In this document: in pieces, positions 60,056 to 64,000 of the stretch
Layout of the letters: each line of letters begins with the position of its first letter
Position numbering within the stretch: the first letter of the stretch is position 1
NCBI GenBank assembly: GCA_036559195.1
Contig: DATBTN010000001.1
Location: forward strand, 1 to 64,000
Direction of reading: 5' to 3'
From: Candidatus Baltobacteraceae bacterium
GTDB lineage: Bacteria; Vulcanimicrobiota; Vulcanimicrobiia; Vulcanimicrobiales; Vulcanimicrobiaceae
Length of the DNA stretch: 64,000 bases
Notes under the pieces: model-generated
Told to the model about the DNA's origin: nothing
Seen by the model: only the letters and a program-made list of their open reading frames with translations
Database searches by the model: none
Translations under genes and position numbers: made by a program

Positions 60056-60426
60056 TCGAATTTTTCAATAAACTCTTCGGAAAGCAGACCTCGAGTTCGA
60101 CCGCCAAAGAACGATTGCGGCTCGTGTTGATGTCCGATCATCTTTCGCTCGCGCCGGATATGATCGACCGCATGAAGCGCGATCTCGTCGACGTTATCTC
60201 AAAATACGTCGAAGTCGATCGCACGCGAATCGAAGTGAACTTCGAACAGCAAGATAAGGCGCTGGCGATGCTTGCCAACATTCCGATCTTGGGCGTCAAT
60301 CGCAACCGCGACGACGGCCCGGGCGGCGCCAAGCCGGACGAGCCCCAGGCTGGATCCGCGCCGCCGAAGCCGGCGACGCCCCGCCGCCGTCGCCGCAAGA
60401 AAGCGAATCCGGCTCCGGCGACGTAA
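60052..60426 (+). CDS. minE: cell division topological specificity factor MinE with a basic C-terminal tail
   Basis: MinE stimulates MinD ATPase and drives Min oscillation. The 124-residue protein has the membrane-targeting N-terminus MIEFFNKLFGK, the anti-MinCD segment TAKERLRLVLMSDH and the topological domain through MLANIPILG near residue 73. About 40 extra residues follow, rich in Pro and Gly with a basic tract RRRRRKK at 111-117. The core length is normal; the tail is not. Confidence 0.93.
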   Translation: MIEFFNKLFGKQTSSSTAKERLRLVLMSDHLSLAPDMIDRMKRDLVDVISKYVEVDRTRIEVNFEQQDKALAMLANIPILGVNRNRDDGPGGAKPDEPQAGSAPPKPATPRRRRRKKANPAPAT

Positions 60427-60436
60427 CAGCATTGCC

Positions 60437-61570
60437 GTGGCAAGCATAACGCTCGGCTCTCAGACGCGGCGGTCGCTTCGAAACTTCAATTGGGCGCTCG
60501 CGGTGCCGTGCGTCGTCTTGGCATTGCTCGGGATCGTCGCGATTCAGTCGGCGGACCTTCACGCCGCCAACCCGTCGGCCGAGTTCAAGAAGCAAATCCT
60601 CTACGCGGTCGTCGGCATCGGCGTTATGCTGGGCTTCGCCCGAATCGACTATCGGATCTGGCAGCGCTGGGCCCCGTGGCTTTACGGCTTGAACCTGTGT
60701 CTGCTGCTCTTCATTTTGGTTCACGGGCATAGCGCGCTCGGCGCACAGCGCTGGATCTCGCTCGGCCCGCTCGGCACATTCCAGCCATCGGAGTTCGCAA
60801 AGCTCGTCCTCGCCATCTCGCTCGCGTGGATCCTGTGCCGCGGCGAATACGGTCATCTCAAGGAGATTTGGCGGCCCTTGGCGCTGGTCGCGGTTCCGGC
60901 CCTGCTCATCCTCAAGCAGCCCGACCTCGGCACGACGCTGGTCGTGCTGGCGATTCTCTCCTCGCAGCTGTTCTTCGGCCTCGAAAGCCTGCAAGATTTC
61001 GGCATCTACGCGGCGTCGGTCTTTGCGGCGGCGCTGGTGACGGTCGGCACGAAAATCATTCTCAAACCGTTCCAAAAAGCGCGCTTGCTCGTGTTCCTCA
61101 ACCCGAAGGCCGACCCGCAAGGCGCCGGGTACAATCTCAATCAGTCGAAGATCGCGGTCGGAAACGGTGAGTGGTTCGGGCGCGGCCTCCATCACGGCAC
61201 CCAAACGCAGCTCAATTTCGTGCCCGAGCACTCTCGGGATTTCATCTTTACGGTGATCGGCGAGGAGCTGGGCTTCATCGGCTCGGTCGTGTTGTTGGCC
61301 CTCTATGCCTTCGTGCTCTACGGGGGAATTGCGTCTATGCTGGCCGCGCGCGACCGCTACGGCTTTTTGCTCGCGACGGGGTTGGTCGCCATGCTGACCT
61401 TCCATATCGTCGTCAATATCGGAATGACGATCGGGATCATGCCGATCACCGGGATCCCGCTGCCGTTTTTGTCGTACGGCGGCTCGGCCGTCCTCACCGA
61501 TTTTGCCGCCGTGGGGATGCTGCTGAACATTTACTCCCAGCGCGACCGCGACGTCTTGGGCAACGCCTAA
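60437..61570 (+). CDS. rodA: peptidoglycan polymerase RodA (SEDS family)
   Basis: RodA polymerises lipid II glycan strands during elongation. The 377-residue SEDS protein has about ten membrane segments, with ALGAQRWISLGPLGTFQPSE near residue 98, ILKQPDLGTTLVVLAILSSQ near residue 157, FVPEHSRDFIFTVIGEELGF near residue 261, and PITGIPLPFLSYGGSAVL near residue 336. The start is GTG, 10 bases after minE, so it is in the min operon, a link between division-site and elongation control. Confidence 0.94.
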   Translation: MASITLGSQTRRSLRNFNWALAVPCVVLALLGIVAIQSADLHAANPSAEFKKQILYAVVGIGVMLGFARIDYRIWQRWAPWLYGLNLCLLLFILVHGHSALGAQRWISLGPLGTFQPSEFAKLVLAISLAWILCRGEYGHLKEIWRPLALVAVPALLILKQPDLGTTLVVLAILSSQLFFGLESLQDFGIYAASVFAAALVTVGTKIILKPFQKARLLVFLNPKADPQGAGYNLNQSKIAVGNGEWFGRGLHHGTQTQLNFVPEHSRDFIFTVIGEELGFIGSVVLLALYAFVLYGGIASMLAARDRYGFLLATGLVAMLTFHIVVNIGMTIGIMPITGIPLPFLSYGGSAVLTDFAAVGMLLNIYSQRDRDVLGNA

Positions 61571-61579
61571 CCCGGCCGG

Positions 61580-61608
61580 GGCCGGCGCCTCGCGAAAGGG
61601 GGCCGGCC
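61580..61608. repeat. GC-rich hairpin after rodA
   Basis: GGCCGGC (61580-61586) and GCCGGCC (61602-61608) form a stem in the 63-base gap between rodA and the next gene. No U-run follows, so it is at best a weak or factor-dependent terminator. Confidence 0.4.
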
Positions 61609-61633
61609 TACCGATAACCCTCAAAGATTAGCA

Positions 61634-63538
61634 ATGAGGGAACTGCGACCGAACGAGAGTCCGAGCAACGTCACCGAGCTCGAGCGGCTTTTCGAAATTA
61701 CCCGCGACGTACTGAGCGCCGAGAGTCTTGATGCGGCGCTCTATTCGCTCGCCCGCGGCGTGCACGAACTCTTCGGTTTCCGCTGGGTGAGCATGGTCGC
61801 CGCCGACGAGCCGGACGGGCAGCTGCGCCGCCGCGTGGTCTTTGGCTATAGCGAAGAGGTCGTTCGCGAGCGGCTCGGCGAGCCGGTGGAACGCGCCGAA
61901 TTGGAACGGCTGCTCGCGAGTGCGACGCGGTTCTTCGACGATTGCTATTTCTTCCCGGCCGAGACCGAGGTTCACTGGGAGCAGTCGATCTATACCGGCA
62001 TCCAGCCCAATCACGCCGTTCGCCAGTTTCCCAACCAGTGGCTCGAACGCGACGCGATGCTGCTCGCCTTGCACGATCGCGACGGCCGCATGATCGGCTA
62101 CATGTCGCCCGACGGCCCGGCCAACGGGAAGATCCCCGACACGCTTACGCTGCGCGCGATGCAAGTCTTCGTAAATCTGATGGGCCTGGCGCTTGCGAAC
62201 GCGCGTTCGCAGAATCGCCTGCAATACGAAGCGACGCACGACACGCTCACCAACCTGCCGAATCGCTCGGTCTTCTCCGCGCGGCTCGCGCAGTCGCTCG
62301 CCGAGGTGCGCGAAGATCCGAGCATCCAGTACGCGGTGCTGTTTCTCGATCTCGATGAATTCAAAGCGATTAACGATTCGCTCGGACATCTGGCGGGCGA
62401 TCGCGTGCTGGTCGAGGCCGCGAATCGTCTGCGGCGCATCGCGGGCGACAGCCACGTCGTCGCGCGTTTGGGCGGCGACGAATTTGCCGTGCTCATCACC
62501 GATGCGACGCCCGAACGGCTCGACCGAATCGGCGAGGCGATCGAAGACTCGCTGCGGCGTCCGCACGCGTTGATGGGCCGCACGCTCGACATGACCGCGA
62601 GCATCGGTATCGCGCCGATGCTGCCGCGCTACGAATCGATCGACGACGTCCTGCGCGACGCCGACACCGCCATGTACCGTGCGAAAGCCCTCGGCCGCGC
62701 GCGCCGCATTTACTTTACCGAAGCGATGCACGAAGAGGCCGCGCGGCGGCTCGCGCTGCGCTCCAATCTGCGCCGCGCGATCGAGGAGCGGCAATTCTCG
62801 CTGGTTTATCAGCCGATCGTTTCGTTCGAAAACCGCCGCATCGTGAGTGTGGAAGCGCTGCTGCGTTGGAATCTTCCCGACGGAAGCACGCTCGGGCCCG
62901 CCGAGTTTTTACCGTTGGCCGAAGAGTTGGGTTTGATGGTTCCGGTCGGGCGATTCGTACTCAACGCCGCCTGCGCGCAACTGGCGCAATGGAAGCGCGC
63001 GATTCCCGGATTGCATCTCGGGCTCAACGTGAATCTCTCCGTGCAGGAAGTGCTTCATCCCGGATTGCCGGAGTTTTTGAGCAAATTGTTTTCCGACTAC
63101 GGACTCGCTCCGGGGCAACTCTCGCTCGAGATCACCGAAACGTCGATTCTCGAAAGCGAACGCTACGAGGGCGGCGTGCTGCAGCGGCTCAAGGCGACCG
63201 GCGTCGAGCTGTGCATCGACGATTTCGGAACCGGATATTCGTCGCTGCGCTACATTCAAGAGTTTCCGATCGATTGGTTCAAGATCGATCAATCGTTCAT
63301 CATCGATTTGCCCGACGGCCGAACGAGCCGCTCGATCGTGGAGATGCTCGTGCGGTTGGGAGCGGCTTGCGGTCTCTGCGTGGTCGCCGAAGGTATCGAA
63401 ACGATCGCGCAGTCCGACGCCTTGCGCGAACTCGGCTGCCAGTACGGACAAGGCTATCATTTCGCGCGGCCGCTTCCGCCCCACGACTTGCTCGCCGCGC
63501 TGCACGCCGATCTTTCGGCAGCGGGCGCGCCGCTCTAA
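61634..63538 (+). CDS. GAF-GGDEF-EAL protein (cyclic di-GMP turnover)
   Basis: The 634-residue protein has a GAF-like sensor domain (about 15-190). A GGDEF domain follows with RLGGDEFAVL at 278-287 (active-site GGDEF intact, no RxxD inhibitory site upstream). A complete EAL domain then has SVEALLRWNLPDG near residue 405, LSLEITETSILES near residue 500, DDFGTGYSSLRYIQEFPIDW near residue 527 and EGIET near residue 590. Both synthase and phosphodiesterase activities look possible, so it may be bifunctional. No transmembrane segment is present. It starts 63 bases after rodA. Confidence 0.93.
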   Translation: MRELRPNESPSNVTELERLFEITRDVLSAESLDAALYSLARGVHELFGFRWVSMVAADEPDGQLRRRVVFGYSEEVVRERLGEPVERAELERLLASATRFFDDCYFFPAETEVHWEQSIYTGIQPNHAVRQFPNQWLERDAMLLALHDRDGRMIGYMSPDGPANGKIPDTLTLRAMQVFVNLMGLALANARSQNRLQYEATHDTLTNLPNRSVFSARLAQSLAEVREDPSIQYAVLFLDLDEFKAINDSLGHLAGDRVLVEAANRLRRIAGDSHVVARLGGDEFAVLITDATPERLDRIGEAIEDSLRRPHALMGRTLDMTASIGIAPMLPRYESIDDVLRDADTAMYRAKALGRARRIYFTEAMHEEAARRLALRSNLRRAIEERQFSLVYQPIVSFENRRIVSVEALLRWNLPDGSTLGPAEFLPLAEELGLMVPVGRFVLNAACAQLAQWKRAIPGLHLGLNVNLSVQEVLHPGLPEFLSKLFSDYGLAPGQLSLEITETSILESERYEGGVLQRLKATGVELCIDDFGTGYSSLRYIQEFPIDWFKIDQSFIIDLPDGRTSRSIVEMLVRLGAACGLCVVAEGIETIAQSDALRELGCQYGQGYHFARPLPPHDLLAALHADLSAAGAPL

Positions 63539-64000
63539 CTGCGCCGGCGGTAGACGCGGCCGAACGCCTTCTGCGCCGTCAGTTCGAACGCCGGGTCCAG
63601 ATCGATCGAAGCGCGCCCTTCGGGCGTGTGATACGCGATAAAGAGCCGGTCGCGAGGCGAACGTGTCTGCACGATGCGCGCCACGGTACGCGCGAGCGTT
63701 GCCGCTCCAAACGGATTGTAAAGAAAGACGACGAGGTCGCCGGGCGGATACGCAAACTCCGCTGCGTTCGCGCGCGCGAGGCGCACGTCGCGGCAACGCA
63801 GGCCGTCGCGTTTGCGCCAAACGGCGAGATTCTCGGCGGCAATTTCGTGGAGCGCCGGCGAAACTTCGACGCCGACGATCGCGCGAAACGGCCGCAGCGT
63901 GGCGAGCATCACCGCGCGCCCCATGCCCGAACCGGCATCGACGAACGTGTAGCCGTCGTACGGCTGCGGCACGGCGGCCAGCAGAACGTCGAAGTCGGCG
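63535..64000 (-). CDS. SAM-dependent methyltransferase-like protein (5' end outside the window)
   Basis: The reading frame is open to the window edge and continues past it. The visible part begins ADFDVLLAAVPQPYDGYTFV and has motif I FVDAGSGMGRAVMLA, GVEVSPALHEIAAENLAVW at motif II and FLYNPFGAATLARTVARI at motif IV, like histone-methyltransferase DOT1-type or rRNA small methyltransferases. The gene ends at 63535, overlapping the GGDEF-EAL stop by 4 bases. Start and total length cannot be given. Confidence 0.8.
   Translation of the reverse strand, partial: ADFDVLLAAVPQPYDGYTFVDAGSGMGRAVMLATLRPFRAIVGVEVSPALHEIAAENLAVWRKRDGLRCRDVRLARANAAEFAYPPGDLVVFLYNPFGAATLARTVARIVQTRSPRDRLFIAYHTPEGRASIDLDPAFELTAQKAFGRVYRRRS

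Overview
The window is about 64 kb of high-GC DNA, densely packed with genes. It looks like the replication-origin-proximal part of a chromosome from a diderm bacterium that makes lipid A. No rRNA, tRNA, phage, IS element, CRISPR array or classical defence island was seen. The gene set combines a short YidC without the large periplasmic domain, an outer-membrane gene cluster (tamB, bamA, ompH-like genes, lpxD, lpxC, fabZ, lpxA, lpxB, lptC, lptB, lptF), a DUF3084 plus RuvX pair, and a MoxR/DUF58/SpoIIM group. This suggests a diderm lineage outside the Proteobacteria, for example Eremiobacterota (WPS-2) or a relative. That assignment is inference; no marker-gene tree was run.

Region 1 (1-7265, mostly minus strand) holds a parS-like site, rsmG, mnmG, a small secreted Ig-like protein, a small membrane protein, and the ori-flanking operon rpmH-rnpA-yidD-yidC-jag-mnmE. 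Region 2 (6813-14125) is the origin. Two non-coding stretches carry DnaA boxes and strong inverted repeats (rpmH-dnaA 453 bp, dnaA-dnaN 491 bp). They flank dnaA, and dnaN, recF, a DciA-like gene with a zinc ribbon, and gyrB follow.

Region 3 (14231-35805) is one long outer-membrane biogenesis cluster. It runs tamB, bamA, three genes carrying four OmpH/Skp-like units, lpxD, lpxC, fabZ, a structured 222-bp gap, lpxA, lpxB, a calcineurin-like phosphoesterase with an LpxH-like GNR motif, an LpxB-related glycosyltransferase, an O-antigen-ligase-like protein, an LptC-like lipoprotein, lptB, lptF, DUF3084 and ruvX. Most junctions overlap by 1-11 bases. Region 4 (35873-42613) has an outer-membrane protein, a TPR protein that probably starts at CTG, a glycosyltransferase, a SemiSWEET transporter, a secreted protein with a pilus-secretin N-terminal domain, and recQ preceded by a short upstream ORF.

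Region 5 (42742-47588) is dnaX-ybaB-recR, a methyltransferase, a membrane protein plus winged-helix regulator with a clear operator palindrome, and a MOSC protein. Region 6 (47626-57356) is a MoxR/DUF58/DUF4350/DUF4129/SpoIIM/RDD membrane-associated group, a DUF697 protein and a long M48 protease. Region 7 (57541-61570) is the division-site operon minC-minD-minD-minE-rodA, with two MinD paralogs and a consensus DnaA box upstream. The window ends with a GAF-GGDEF-EAL protein and a truncated methyltransferase gene.

The strongest candidates for something new are the LpxH-like phosphoesterase in the lipid A operon, the OmpH-like multi-gene array, the folded element between fabZ and lpxA, the tandem MinD pair, and the layered inverted repeat at the origin.
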